A DNA stretch of 64,000 bases from Pochonia chlamydosporia 170 (GCF_001653235.2 NC_035791.1:2232001-2296000); one strand, 5' to 3'. Shown: positions 36,501-48,245, counted from the stretch's first letter. Numbers and translations: made by a program. The notes: a model not told the origin generated them from the sequence alone.

Positions 36501-37769
36501 CATGTATGTTGCTTCATATGTGTACAAGCTGCTGTTTGGTTGTTCCGACGTGAGTTGTCCACCTAGTCGGCTCAGTTCGCTTGATGAGACCATGGACGAG
36601 GTCTCTGGTAGTGCCTGCTTAATCTTCAGGTTCGTTTCGCCATCCAGATTTGCTGTTTCGATATAACAGAGACCTTCGGGCTCGGAACTGGCTAGAAGCA
36701 CTAAATCAGCAGGAAACGGCTCCTCTGACTCCACACGGATAATATCTCCAACTGCCACATTAATCCATTTCGTTTCGGTAAAGCTGGATCCGCGCAAGAC
36801 TCGTGCCTTGGAAGTATTCAAAGCATTATCGGCCTGTTTTCTGCGGTAATCCTCCACCAATTCCTTACCCGCCGAAATCAAGAGCACAATGAGTAGAGGG
36901 GCAATAGTTGTGTATCGATTCGTCGGTGAGAGACCAGGAATTTGCTGCAAGCCAGCCGTGAACAAGAAAAAGATGTTGGCAAACTTGGAAAACTGCTCGA
37001 AAAGGAATTTGGGGAGAAAGGTCGCAATGTTGTACTTGGCAGTCGAGATGTGATTGTCGACGTACTTGTTGGAGGCATTGGCTGGCGGATTGTTGAGGTG
37101 AATGATACGAGGCCCGACAGTAGACGGGTCTGGCTTGCCACGGCCAAACCCGAACTTGAAATTGCCCATGTCGAAGCCTTTGCTCTTCTGTTCCGGTGGT
37201 GAGCCACCCGCACCACCACCAGACGAGGCTCCCCGTTCGTGACCGCCTTCTGTCAGTGGTAAATCCATTTCCGAATAGCCTTGGCCCATGCCAAGTCGGT
37301 TCTTGACCCTGCCAAAAAAGCCGCCTCCCAAGCTCAAGACGCTGTTTCGATTTCTGGCGTTATTCCTGGCAGAAGTTGGGCCGCCGTCTGCTGGTATTGA
37401 GCCTCCATGTTGGTAGTACGACTCGTTGTCTGTGGGCAAGTCGTCAAAGTCGGCATATCGCTCATAGTTGCCCAAATCTGATGTCTGGCTGTATTGCCTA
37501 TGCATATAGGTAGACGGAGGGGCCAGCCCAGGTGCGCCAGGACGACCTGCGGGTGAAGTCGATGCGCCGACGAAATCGTCGTAGGAGACAGAGGGTCTGC
37601 CATGGGGTTCGTCTTGGTCGTGGGAGTAGCGTCGCATCAGGTCGTCGTCGTTCAAGGCGGATCTCTGGCCGCCGCCATATACGGGTTGGTCATTGTCCAG
37701 ATCCAGCAGCAGGTCGTCGCGGTTTCCAGAGGATCCGCCATGGCGACCTCCTGTCGGTCTTCCAGCCAT
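33588..37769 (-). CDS. DRS2: P4-type ATPase phospholipid flippase, Drs2 type
   Basis: Exons 37769-34563, 34498-33831 and 33768-33588 give 1351 residues. Drs2-type flippases move phosphatidylserine and ethanolamine to the cytosolic leaflet in trans-Golgi membranes with a Cdc50-type partner. Visible are a 220-residue Gly/Asp-rich disordered N-terminus; FSKFANIFFLFTAGLQQIPG (TM1-2); DGETNLK (actuator domain); PISL in TM4; the phosphorylation site DKTGTLT with Asp-604; the GDGANDVSMIQ hinge; then the C-terminal helices. The first splice gives TLYLTQFW|FTFQNVFSGQ; the second gives QDYRPRMEQF and a conserved tail with RMRKQRGYAFS (GYAFS at 1314-1318), the autoinhibitory motif of Drs2/ATP8A proteins. 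Reading past the second donor would instead give a non-conserved tail, which supports the third exon. Confidence 0.95.
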
Positions 37770-40222
37770 GCTGGACAGTGAGCAATGCTCAGGCAGTCAG
37801 ACGGAGGTTGGTGTTGTCGCGCATGCAGACTCGGGTATCGTGGGCGGACACGAAGAGGAACGGTGCGGTGGTGATAGTTTGTTCCAGGGTGGAATTAAGC
37901 CTGACCTTTGTGATTGTAGGTAACAGAAGGAAGTGAGGTGTGTCGATTCGATGGGGTGAGGAATCGCAGATGTGGTGTTGAAGCGCAGGTAAGGGTCAAG
38001 CTGGATCAAATGTTGGACGTTGGCGGAAGGAGCAGATGCAACATACCAGACCAGCTCAGCCAACCAGCAGCGCGGGTGTTGGATGAGCAGGAGTGGTGAA
38101 GCCTGGTGCCTCAAAAGATGGTTGGCTTGGCTCACTGTGGCCTTTGCTGGCACTGGGGCTTCTCAAGACCAAACAGGAGCTTCAGTTTATTTCGGATGCG
38201 CAGTACAAGGGGGCTTCAGATGAAGGTACCATAAAAAAACCAGCCGAGTGCCAGGTACGAGAGTTCGCGTAGTGGTGTGGGTGCTTGACCAGGTACTGAC
38301 CCGTCCGGGAAACCAGGGACAAAGTCACCAAGGTCAACGGTGATTGTGATTGAACGTCAGCAGGATGCTGGAACACCTCAACTTGATGTGCCTCAATCAC
38401 CAGACGCTTCACGAATGTCGTACGAAGCCCGGAATAACAGGCAAACTTGGTCGGGCTCGTATGAAATTTGCCTTGACTGATCAGTGATCACCCTAGAAAA
38501 CACAGCCACCGCTGGAAATCGCAGCTGTGAAGAGATGTGCTCGCCCTCAGGGGTCCGTCAGCGGCAGCCATCCCATCCAAAAGAGGGGCTTAGACCACGG
38601 TATTCGCGTCCCTCTGTTGTACAAGACAAGAAACATGGATAACAGTGGGAAAGCAATGAAAATTTTATTTTTACACGCTCGATAAGCGTTTCGACTCCGC
38701 GTCACGTCACCCTGTTGCTACCAATTCCTAACAGAGACGCCGGGATCCAAGGCAGACGCAGTCTGCTCCGGCTTCACGTTCACAGCTTCAATGTTCCCTG
38801 TTCTGAAGATGCCATGCAGAATTACGCAAGTCTTGACAACAGCGTCACCTAAGCCACAGTGAACGTGTCCGGTATCTCAATCGATGTCTGGTGCATGTGG
38901 GGAGCAACCGTCAGCTTGGGCCAATTGACATTAAAGAATTATGGATCGCCACTGGAGCTTGCACCTGCCACCGGGTGGAGTGCAGCTAAACTTGAACTTG
39001 ACTTCGATTGATGTTGACCCCTATTTGCATTCTTTCACCATCCATGTCCTCGACTTCATGCATGTTCATGATGCTGGCTGGCTGCTGGCCGGCTGCTGGA
39101 TATCGGGTGGCGGGTGCATATCCGTATCCGTCAAGGATGAGACATGGGCAACATGACACTTGACTTGACTTGACTTGACTTGACTTCAAGATTTGAGCCC
39201 AGCCACATCTGGAGCCACGTGTGACAGACTGCGTCGAGAGTCAACTGCTCTCATCACGGCAATCGCAATCTGCCAGAACTGGATCCCTGGTTGTTTTGTA
39301 TTGGATTCCACGCTGAAAATTATATCCAAATTTCCAATGCAAAGCAGTCACCAAAACCGGAAGAAAACGAAAGTCTCTGACCTCCTGACCTCGATATTTT
39401 CGCACAACCGAGAATTCAAACGCATGCACGCCTTCATATCAAGCAGCCAATATTCAAATCCCGCAATGCAGTGATGGCATTGCACACCGCATGTGCCATT
39501 GTGCCCAATAGCTGTGCTGAAGGTCTGAAACTTCCCCTGCACACGTCGACGAACTGGTCTGGTAGCATGAAACATACAGCAGTGACCAACTTGGCAGCCT
39601 GCGCAGGTGCTGCCAATTCGCGTTTGTTTACGCTCAGCCTGTGTTTCTGTTTATTCGGTGAAAAAAGAAGGGAAATGACGTGAGTATCCCAATTAAAGAG
39701 CATGTGAAAATTCTGCGAGTTTTGTGCCACATTGTGATACCTGATTTGTGTGAGCGGCTCTTTGAGGCTGATGTTTCTGTGCAAAAATAGCAGGAGTTGA
39801 AATTGAATGACTTGTTCTCAGTGACCACTACATTTAGAACAAAAAATGGTTCAAAACCTGAAATCTATCAATATGTTTATTGCATCACTAAGACACTAAA
39901 GACAATTTGCCGTGAATATCATTATGAGACTATAGCGTAAAACGTACGGCGTGAATTCGGTGCCAACGCCACTGACAACCTCTCGAGTCTCAACTTTGGC
40001 GGCACTTCTCTGTGGCGATTCCGGTGAACCACAGCCAAACCCATCACAGCACATCCACCCACCATCATCAACCAACCTCATCCTGAACCATTCCGCGTTT
40101 CATCACCTTCCACGCGTTGTTTCCATCACCCAAACCTCCGCCAGTAATCAACCTCCTCCGACTACCTTTCTTCCACCCTAGCCGCTTTGCCGTCCTGCGG
40201 AGGCTCAAAGATCCCACCCACC
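37770..40222. other. Divergent promoter region DRS2/CRIPT
   Basis: About 2.45 kb lies between DRS2 (minus strand) and the CRIPT homologue (plus strand). It contains a pentamer repeat (39158-39187). Several short open frames occur but none is supported as a gene. Confidence 0.5.
39158..39187. repeat. ACTTG pentanucleotide tandem repeat
   Basis: Five perfect ACTTG units followed by one ACTTC, in the DRS2/CRIPT intergenic region. Confidence 0.85.
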
Positions 40223-40762
40223 ATGGTCTGCACCAAGTGTCAGAGGCTCTCCAAGACGACCCTGGCCACCCCAGAAGTCAAGAAGAAGAGTGAAATGTAC
40301 TATGGCTCACCCGCGAGCTCGTCTTCCAAAGCATCCGGATCTGGAACCGGGTCCAAGTCCACGACCCTCGGGCAAACCGGAGTGGTAAAGGTAGCGTTAT
40401 CCCGCCAACTTACCATTTGATCATGAGGCTGACCGACTTTAGAGCAAGCTTTTGTCAAAATCTGCCAAAAACCCATATGCACAGTATTCAAGGTACGACC
40501 AAGGATTCTTGTACGCGGTGACGCATATTTACTAATTACTGTAGTTCGTGTACAAAGTGCAAAACAAAGGTGTCGCAAGGCCACAGTTTATGCCAAACAT
40601 GTGCCTATAAAAACGACTGTAAGTTGGTCGAACACTTTTCCATCTTGTTATGAATGTTGTGGCTAAGGCTCGATAGCATGTGCCATGTGCGGGAAACCAA
40701 ATAAGAAGAAGAAGGACAAGGCTGCGCCAAGCGTGAGCGGACAAAAGTTCACATTGAAGTGA
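40223..40762 (+). CDS. CRIPT-family cysteine-rich protein
   Basis: Four small exons, 40223-40390, 40443-40492, 40545-40618 and 40677-40762, give 125 residues. The N-terminus MVCTKCQ, the central NPYAQYSSSCTKCKTKVSQ, the QTCAYKN block and CAMCGK line up with CRIPT, whose paired CxxC motifs bind zinc. Human CRIPT was named for PDZ binding, and it has also been seen in the activated minor spliceosome. The animal C-terminal PDZ ligand (QTSV) is absent; this protein ends in a Lys-rich tail and FTLK. All junctions keep frame (phases 0, 2, 1) with GT-AG signals. The gene is easily missed because no single exon exceeds 56 codons. The function in fungi is not established. Confidence 0.9.
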
Positions 40763-41130
40763 GCTCAGTTCCCTTATCTGTTCCCGTTCACGATCCTCCC
40801 AGCAAGGTCCAGTTGGTCCTGGCGGTGAGTTACGAATAAGAATTCGAGATTCGTATACAGTCCCGAACTATCAAAGAGGTGAACCGCTGTCATTCACGAC
40901 ACCTAAACTCGGTATCACATAGGACATTGCATCCACCTCATCTCATGCCACACAACATACCACACAACTGTACTGGTATATGGCACAAGCCAGCTATGTC
41001 ATTGGAATGGCATAAAACTTGTACTATATAGGAATGACCATCAAAACTTCATCAATTCATACACAATTTCTCATTCAAGCATATCATCAAACTACCACAC
41101 GCTGGCATCCCACATCCCACAAATAACCTC
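40763..41130. other. Short convergent 3' region
   Basis: 368 bp between the stops of the CRIPT homologue and the epoxide hydrolase. Nothing notable was seen. Confidence 0.6.
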
Positions 41131-42189
41131 CTACAGAGAAGGCTTCACCGCCCCATCCAACACCTTGCTCAACCACTCCCCAATCACCTTATTCACCTCA
41201 TCGCCAGCCTGGGTCAACGCCCAATGCGAAGACTTGACCTCCGCCCTCGACAAATCCCTAAACCACTTCTCCATGCCGGCCGACATCTCGGGCGGCAAAG
41301 CAATATCATCCGACGCGGCAACAAACAAAGCCGGCGCATCAACCTTCTTAAAGTTCTTGAGCAGAGCCACCTCCTCATCATAGTTGATCTTCCTCATCCT
41401 GTACCAATTCAGCGGGCCCTTCATCGGCGACGGCCCAGCCTGCAGCATATACCGCGCCACATAATGATCCAGCTCCTCCTTTGAAACGAGCGGCGAGGGT
41501 CCCAACTTGGGCAGATTATCAAAAATCACGCCTTCATCCGTAGAAAAGCCCGTCTCGCCATTCGGACCCTTTGCGCCAAACGTCCCGTTCAGGAACTGCC
41601 GAATCTTCGCCTCGCTCTGCAGCTCCCGCTCGACATCTGGCCCCGCAAACTGCAGCTGGTACTTGAAATTGGTGAGCTTCCCAGCAGCAATGTAGTCCTC
41701 CAGGGGAACCCATTGCGGGTTCGGCGGCATAAACGGCGTGCACACGCTGAAGATGGCCTTGATGAGCTCCGGGTACCAGAGGACGGTTCGCCAGACGAAC
41801 GCACCGCCCCAGTCGTGCCCGCCGAGGATGATTTGGCCGTTTTCACCGACGAAACGGGTAGCCAGCTCCTTGATGTCTGCGGAGATGCTCTTGTGCGAGA
41901 ACTCTGCCAGGTCCTCGGGGCATGAAGTACCAGCGTAGCCTAGCATATTGGGGGCCACGACACGCAGGCCCAGGGAGACAAGGTAGGGGATTTGATTGCG
42001 CCATCCAAAGTTCATGTCTGGGAAGCCATGGATGAGGAAGACGGTTTCAATGGGCTGGGAGTCCGGCTCGCCGATAATGTAGTTGTACTGCTTGCCTCGG
42101 ATGGAGACGGTTTCTTCACGGACCCGAGGGTCGTTGGGGACGAGCTTGGGAACCATGGTGTTGATTTTGAGGCGTGATATGCGCGGCAT
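41131..42189 (-). CDS. Alpha/beta-hydrolase, soluble epoxide hydrolase type
   Basis: A single exon of 352 residues. The fold is clear: the oxyanion HGFPD motif (54-58), the nucleophile elbow GGHDWGG with Asp-126, the cap-domain tyrosine pair candidates Tyr-177 and Tyr-263, the charge-relay acid near AASDD (294-295) and the catalytic His-322 in SSHWALTQAG. Asp rather than Ser as nucleophile, together with the cap tyrosines, points to epoxide hydrolysis (or the closely related haloalkane or fluoroacetate dehalogenases) rather than esterase activity. The substrate is not predictable. There is no signal peptide, so it is probably cytosolic. The start is the first ATG; a second Met at residue 12 is possible. 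A TATA-like run lies only 33-42 bp upstream. Confidence 0.92.
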   Translation of the reverse strand: MPRISRLKINTMVPKLVPNDPRVREETVSIRGKQYNYIIGEPDSQPIETVFLIHGFPDMNFGWRNQIPYLVSLGLRVVAPNMLGYAGTSCPEDLAEFSHKSISADIKELATRFVGENGQIILGGHDWGGAFVWRTVLWYPELIKAIFSVCTPFMPPNPQWVPLEDYIAAGKLTNFKYQLQFAGPDVERELQSEAKIRQFLNGTFGAKGPNGETGFSTDEGVIFDNLPKLGPSPLVSKEELDHYVARYMLQAGPSPMKGPLNWYRMRKINYDEEVALLKNFKKVDAPALFVAASDDIALPPEMSAGMEKWFRDLSRAEVKSSHWALTQAGDEVNKVIGEWLSKVLDGAVKPSL

Positions 42190-43050
42190 GATGAATTTCT
42201 TTCAAAGCGAAAGCTTTGTCGTATATATATAGTCTGAGGTGTCTATGTAGGAGGGAGTGTTTCGAACGATGCTAGGTTTACGGAGTATACGACACAAGTA
42301 TTGTCCGGTAGAGCAGTTTGCTGCTGTGTTTGCTGCACCCCACATCTGTCACCCAAAAGTAGCATCACAACCACCACCCATGACACTTACACCCAGACAA
42401 CACATCATAACACTAATTAAAGAATCCTACCAACTCAAAATAAATCGACTCATCACAAAAAATACAGTGAAAATGCCCGCGAAAACATGGAAAAGGATCC
42501 CTCATCGTCGCATAGAATCCTCAGGGATCGGCGAACGGACGAATTCTGAACACCGCCCTCAGCTCGGCGGGGTGGAGCAGCCGAGGCATAAAGTACGAGG
42601 CAGTATTCATAGTATCGCGATGTGCGGTAGTTGGATTAGCGTCGGGCGATTGAACCGTTTTAGTTGGACACGGCGACTTTATTGCTGCGGATTGCGCAGG
42701 TAGACATCGGGATTTGCTAATACCGGAATTCAGCATTTATGTCTCGCCATATCACCGCATGTTGGTAGTGAGTTACTGCGTAGCCAGGAATCTGGAGCGG
42801 AACGACATGCAATTGGAGGAGCTTGGTATCGTGGTCTTTGCTCTGCATGGTCTCCCTTTAGCCAAGTGTACACGGCTCACACAGAACGAGACACTATACT
42901 CATCATCCTGATAACATTGAATTGACCATGGTAGCTAATCGATCTAGTTCCAAATCACCACCCCAACTATTTTACAAGCAGAAACGCCCAGCTCAGCAAT
43001 GCCGTATAATACAAATTGACGCTTTTGAATCCCATCCCTCGCTTGACGTC
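42190..43050. other. Intergenic, epoxide hydrolase promoter side
   Basis: 861 bp from the epoxide hydrolase start to the stop of the pinin-like gene, both on the minus strand. The nonamer TACGGAGTA is at 42279-42287. A plus-strand frame at 42257-42703 has no recognisable content and is not called. Confidence 0.5.
42203..42231 (-). promoter_or_regulatory. TATA run and small hairpin before the epoxide hydrolase
   Basis: TATATATATA occupies 42222-42231, and a perfect 6-bp inverted repeat (CAAAGC/GCTTTG, 4-base loop) occupies 42203-42218, between it and the ATG at 42189. If the TATA run is used, the 5' leader would be very short. Confidence 0.45.
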
Positions 43051-43974
43051 TTAGTAAATAACCATATCCTCATCTGCTTCCACCAACACATCCCCCGACT
43101 CATCATGGGGATCATGGTGATGCCCGGCTTTGTGTGGCTCGCTCTCCTTCTTTGTCGGCTCCGGCGCATCACCACCACGCCTATCTGTATCTGCATCCGC
43201 CTCAGTCCCAGGAACCACCGCCTCCTTGTCCGCGTGTGACACCCGCCGAGGTCGATACCGACTCAAGTGACGCTCCTTCTTCAACTTGAACTCCTCTTCC
43301 TCCTTCGCTATCGTGGCTTTTGCAGCGCGAACTTGATCGTCAATGGTATCTTCCTGGTCGGCGGTCCTTTTCCACGGCAAGAAATACTACCCCAGCATTA
43401 ACACACAACCCATACATAATCCATAAGACAGAAATATCAAACTCACAATCGCGGGCTGTGTTCTCGTCTTGAGAAATTCCGCCAAAGCCAACAACTTGGA
43501 GTGCTTATTCCGCATCTACACCACCATTAGCATGCGCGCGATCCACAACTCAAAGTAAAAGCTTACCACTTGTTCCTCGAAGCCAATCTGGTCCACCATC
43601 CTAGCCTCCTTTATTCTCGCCACCTTGTCCGCCCTCTTCTGGTCATCCTCATCTCTCTGCTTCTGCATGCGTTCCTGCTGCCGTCGTTCGATTTCCTGCC
43701 GCCGCTTGTGCTGTGAATTCGTGCTTGTCTGACTAAGCGTGTTGAGAAGACCGCCGAATAACCGCTTTCCGCGCTTCTTCTCTTCTTGTGTGGCTGATGC
43801 TCTTCGATCTTCTTGGATGGAGGGTCTACGAGGTGGTGACTGGTCGTCGTCATGTTGTCGTTGGCGCTTGGGGACAGATGCATCGTTCTCTTCATCGACG
43901 AGAGATGCTTTTCTTTTCAGAGGCGCATCTTCAACGGTAACGCTGCCTTCTTCTGTCTTTGGCGATCCTGCCAT
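43051..43974 (-). CDS. Pinin/SDK/memA-domain protein
   Basis: Exons 43974-43567, 43515-43447 and 43386-43051 give 270 residues. The pinin domain (about residues 60-170) includes KKRGKRLFGGLLNTL, the charged helix RRQEIERRQQERMQKQRDE, FLKTRTQPAI and, after the second splice, YFLPWKR, the family's conserved end. Around it are an acidic/basic disordered N-terminus with KRKAS and PKRQRQ nuclear-localisation-like segments, and a Glu/His/Asp-rich tail. Pinin is a nuclear, splicing-associated (exon-junction periphery) protein in animals; fungal members are poorly studied. Introns have GTAAGC and GTGAGT donors and TAG acceptors, all phase 0. It is head-to-head with RDS3, 545 bp apart. Confidence 0.85.
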
Positions 43975-44519
43975 GCCCTGAGGGATGCTGCTTTGAGGTT
44001 AGATTTAAAATAATTGTCATGGGTGATAATGTAGCAAGGCTGCACGTACGCCTCTGTCGCCATGATGAACCGGTCGTGGGATTATCGCATATACTCGAAA
44101 GGATCCATCAGCGTAGCCAGCTATCCCCAGTGGCGTGCCCTCGTCGCCGTGTATAAATCGTAATGTCGGAAATCAAGGATCGTTGCCAGTCGTGCAAGAA
44201 CATGGACACATCAAACAGCTTGTCGTCTCCAAATTATTGCTGTCGAGCTACACAAAGTGGGGCAGCACCAGTTGCCAATCTGTCTCTGGGGGTCAATGAC
44301 ATGGAATCATTTCAACAGCGCCGTCGCCTGATTGGCCAACATTTCCTGGCCGAGGTTTTGCTCGCCAACTTTCCAGAATCGCCCGCCACGCAAGGCTGAG
44401 AAATCCAAAAGCTCAACCCTACAACTTCTACTCTTCGAAGACGGAGGCGAAAACATATTCCTCGACCTCCATCTCTACCTTTCGCATCCCCAAACCTCCT
44501 CACCACCGCATCAGCCACC
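43975..44519. promoter_or_regulatory. Shared divergent promoter, pinin-like gene and RDS3
   Basis: 545 bp separates two start codons pointing apart. An inverted CCAAT box (ATTGG, 44331-44335, within the symmetrical TTGGCCAA) lies about 185 bp before the RDS3 ATG. No clear TATA box was seen. Co-regulation is inference. Confidence 0.5.
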
Positions 44520-44963
44520 ATGTCTCGCCATCACCCGTAAGTCTCCCTCGCAATTTCCATTCTCAAAGCGCAGGCTAACAACCACCCAGCGATCTCGTCA
44601 TGTGCCGCAAACAATCAGGCATCGCCATCGGCCGTCTCTGCGATAAATGCGACGGCAAATGCCCAGTCTGCGACTCCTACGTACGACCCACGACCCTCGT
44701 GCGCATCTGCGACGAGTGCAGCTTCGGCAACTACCAGAATAAGTGTGTCGTATGTGGCGGCGAGGGCATCTCCGACGCCTTTTACTGCTTCGAATGTACG
44801 CGGTTGGAGAAGGATCGCGATGGATGCCCCAAGATTATAAATCTAGGCAGTTCGAGGACGGATGTAAGTTTTCACACTTTGCTACTGCGAAAGAGACAAT
44901 GGGTGCTAACAGGTTGTGCAGCTGTTTTATCAAAAGAAAACGAATCGGTCGGCGAATTACTAG
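44520..44963 (+). CDS. RDS3: PHF5A/Rds3, SF3b complex zinc protein
   Basis: Exons 44520-44536 (17 nt), 44590-44863 and 44922-44963 give 110 residues. Rds3/PHF5A is a small zinc-knot protein of the SF3b part of U2 snRNP and helps hold the branch-site adenosine. The sequence follows the family end to end: [82 protein letters not shown] and, after the last splice, LFYQKK. The first exon is a microexon of five codons plus two bases. The third exon is preceded by a GCTAAC branch site and TTGTGCAG. The C-terminus (TNRSANY) differs from animals, as is common in fungi. Confidence 0.96.
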
Positions 44964-45467
44964 CCTTGATGTGGCCCGGGTCTGGGCAATTGTTTCAAGT
45001 GTAGGGAGAACATATTCGGGATCTATTAAGACGGCGCTTGATATGTTGCATGTTTTTGGCGTTATGGAGTGTATATGGTTGAAATGCAAAAAGTTGGGCA
45101 ATTGATATGAAGTTAGAGCCAAAGGAGTTCATACATTTACCATTTCAATGATAAGAATTTACACAATGGAGATTGCACACATCTACCGAAGACAATTGTC
45201 AAGTATCACAGTTGTCAAAAGTATCTCAAGTTCCAAGGTCTCGGTAAGTATCATGTGTAAAATATATATTTAGAAGACGCATATACATGGAACATGCCGC
45301 ATCTGTACTATATAAAGCAACCTGCGTTGCCGTCTCAGTATGAGCATAATCAAGTCGTAGCCCAATGATAATATACCTACGTAGTTGATACAAAAGAAAA
45401 TCCCTCTGAATCCAAAACTCCTCATGATGCTGTAAAACCAAGAAGCTCATATAATACAAGAGTCAAG
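44964..45467. other. Convergent 3' intergenic region
   Basis: 504 bp between the RDS3 stop and the stop of the tail-anchored protein. AT-rich, with no gene seen. Confidence 0.6.
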
Positions 45468-46901
45468 CTAAATATAACTGACCTTGGTGCCCATGCCGGC
45501 CGTAGCCATTACTTTATTCCATGAAGTACCCAAGATTCTCTGAATTCGTTGCCTCAGGCCCTTGTGGCCGAGCATGACCAGAAATCCCACCAGGAAAACC
45601 AAGAATCTCATCAGCAGAGCAGGGTTGCTATTCAGAGCAACGGCCAGCTCCTCGATTACTGACCGTAACCTGGTCATGACCATAGTAGCTCTTGCAGTAA
45701 ATGTCGCGGGCGCCACGGCTTTGCCATTCTGTCGTGATGAGATGGACGATTTATTATGCCGGGGCTGGGGTCTATTTTGGCGAGACCTGTTGCCGCTTGT
45801 TGAGGAACTGGGTGATTGTTCAACACCATAGTCGACTTCACTGGCTTCTCGTCGCACTCGCTCTTCCTCCAGCCTCTTCCGTTCCCTGGCTTCATTTTCC
45901 GCTCGCTGTCGTCTGGCCTCCTCAACCTCCCGGCGGAGCTCCTCTTCTTGCCTTTGACGTTCTTCGCGTTCCAGGCGTTCCTGCTCTTGCTGATCCTCTT
46001 GCAAACTCTGAAGTGCCTGGAGGAAGGCTTCCCTTCGCTCATCATCCAGAACTGAGCTTACACTGATGAATTCACGAGCATACTCCCATTCATTATTCCG
46101 TAGTAGAACGTGCAGAGTATACAGCTCAAGAATTTTGACACGGGCATTGAGATCTCGGGGTGTGTTTGCGCCACTGGTACCAGGAGCTGGTGATCGGTAT
46201 CGCGATCCCATCCGCGACCCAGGAGCCGGTGAGCCGTTGAACTTGCCCGCGAGATCGAGATTCGGGGCGGTAGTAGTGGCGAGATATGTCTCCAACCGAC
46301 GCTGATTCAACGTCTGATCACGAGCATGTGCGAGTAGAAGTGTTGCACTGCAAGAAGTGTGGTTAGTCTCCCAGTTCAATTAGCCAGGAAAATTGGCCCA
46401 TGCTTACAGATTGATAACGACGTCAGAGTCAACGTCACCCTCAACACCGTGGTAGCCATTATGAACAACCTCCTCCCATACTTGTCCGTCGCGGACCTTT
46501 GAGCACAACGCCCTCCATTCCTGATTACCAAAAGCGTCTTTGCCCTCCTCAGGGTCCATTTCCAAAATGGCATTAAGAATGGTCAAGTACAGGCTCCATA
46601 CTTTGATCCTCGTGGTCCTCGAAGCAGCAGCTACGGGTGCGGGCTCTCCGTCATCAGCAGAGCCGGGTGGGGTGATGAGTGGTGTTAGAGTGGTGAGTGC
46701 CTCGGGTAATCGACGCGTCAGGAATAAGGTTGAGGCTTGGCGATATGTCTTGGAAATCTGAGACGTATGCCTCGACGCGATGGTGGACGACTGCAACGAA
46801 GAAATGGACGACGAAAGAATGTTGCGGCCAAATGCGTCCGAGGTAGAGGCGGTCATGGTCGGACTGCCCGCAGCAAAGGACGATCCATTGACGGACGACA
46901 T
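45468..46901 (-). CDS. Tail-anchored coiled-coil protein, possibly peroxin-26-like
   Basis: Exons 46901-46408 and 46347-45468 give 457 residues; the splice (GTAAGC...CTTGCAG) yields [13 protein letters not shown]. The N-terminal half is Leu/Ala-rich helical ([35 protein letters not shown]), followed by a Gly/Pro/Ser linker and a long Glu/Arg coiled coil (about residues 280-345). One membrane segment lies near the C-terminus ([16 protein letters not shown]) before a basic HKGLRQR stretch: a tail-anchor layout. The helical N-terminus, single C-terminal anchor and filamentous-fungal context recall Pex26, the peroxisomal anchor for the Pex1/Pex6 ATPases, but I cannot confirm homology by eye. It might instead be another tail-anchored ER or outer mitochondrial membrane factor. 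Confidence 0.75.
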
Positions 46902-48245
46902 GACGGATAACCCAGAGTTCGAGCAGGGGAGTTACCGGTTCGGCATATGCGGAGTGGTTGTGGTGCTTTTCTCCAGAATAGCACAATCGATAAATTGACG
47001 GTTAAGAGATGGAGAGGAGAGGCCCCTTCCTAGATACCGAAGTGACAAGAGGTCGGAGGCCGACGATGGATGACCGGGCTGGCCAGTGAAGACCAGATAA
47101 TAGTTTTGTGATGCTGTAGCGCGGCGCCAGCACAAACGAGGCAAGAATGGAAGAAGAGGAGTAGAATTGGAAAATGCGTGCCAGAGAAAGCCAAAGGCCG
47201 CGTAGATGAGAATGATCAAATGGCGGACCGCGACATGACATGTGTTCCGGTGCCGTCGTCGAGCATGCCAGTCGGGCAGTCGGGAGGCGGTCGAAAGAGC
47301 TCCAAGTGGGTTTTTTCTCGGTCGTTGAACTCTGGCGCTGTGGAGGGCAGCATTAAGCCGAGGCTTTGGGGTCGGCCGTGCTCTCAGTTTGGTTCCTTGG
47401 GCATCTGCAGAACGCAGGCAGTTTCCAGAGCGACTCCAGCAACTGTAGCCAATAGCATGGGCTGCTTCCGGTGCCAAATGACAGGGATCCTGTTGGGGGC
47501 GCTCAACTGCACGAACCATCTTTTGTTGACCTCGGCGACAACTGGCCTGTTTATGAGTGTTAGTAAGATACTTCTGTTTACCCAATCTCCGCATGCTATT
47601 GAAAGTACCTCTACAGCCTCCACTATCCATCACGAGGACTTACTTCTCCAGCATTGCATCGTCATGTTCTCCCACCACCTCCATCTGATGCCACCCCATG
47701 CAGGGGTCCCACCCATCAGATGTGCAAATTGCCCCAGAAATCGGAGATGACGAACCCTTTCCAGTATCGCCAACTGCATTGTCTCGAGTCTTGTGCCTGC
47801 TTTCATTTCCACATTGCCAATGCGCATATCAAAGCCATTGCCCATCTTTATGAATTGGGTTGGGTACCGCTTGTCAATCGCGGAGACCCCGAACCAACAA
47901 TCACAGGCAAATCAAATCCGTTTTCGCGGATGTGCTCCTGGAATCTGGTCGGTGATGGCGGGTGAAATAACCCTTGCAGCGTTGCAGATTGAATTAGCGT
48001 CCATTATAATTGCTTCTTTCTTTTGTTCTAAAGCGTTCTATGAGTATTTACTGTAGTATCCAAACTGTACATTATGTCCAAATAACTCGACTAGAAGCAC
48101 TCCATCCCGACCCGTGGTATCTATAATTTCGTCAAACGCCGCCTCTGCAGCAAAAACACATGGATATATACTCCCAGTAACAAAACACGCCATGTATAAT
48201 ACAACGGTTGCCCCTTACACCTGTGAGGCGTTAAGCAGCCACCCT
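46902..48245. other. Intergenic between haspin and the tail-anchored protein
   Basis: 1.34 kb holding the promoter of the minus-strand gene at 46901 and the 3' end of haspin. Overlapping frames of 190 (plus strand) and 233 (minus strand) codons occur, but neither has recognisable motifs or splice support. Confidence 0.45.

Noticed and set aside
46932..47633. Minus-strand frame of 233 codons and the opposing 190-codon plus-strand frame
   Set aside because: Neither has recognisable content; they overlap each other in the promoter region of the tail-anchored protein.
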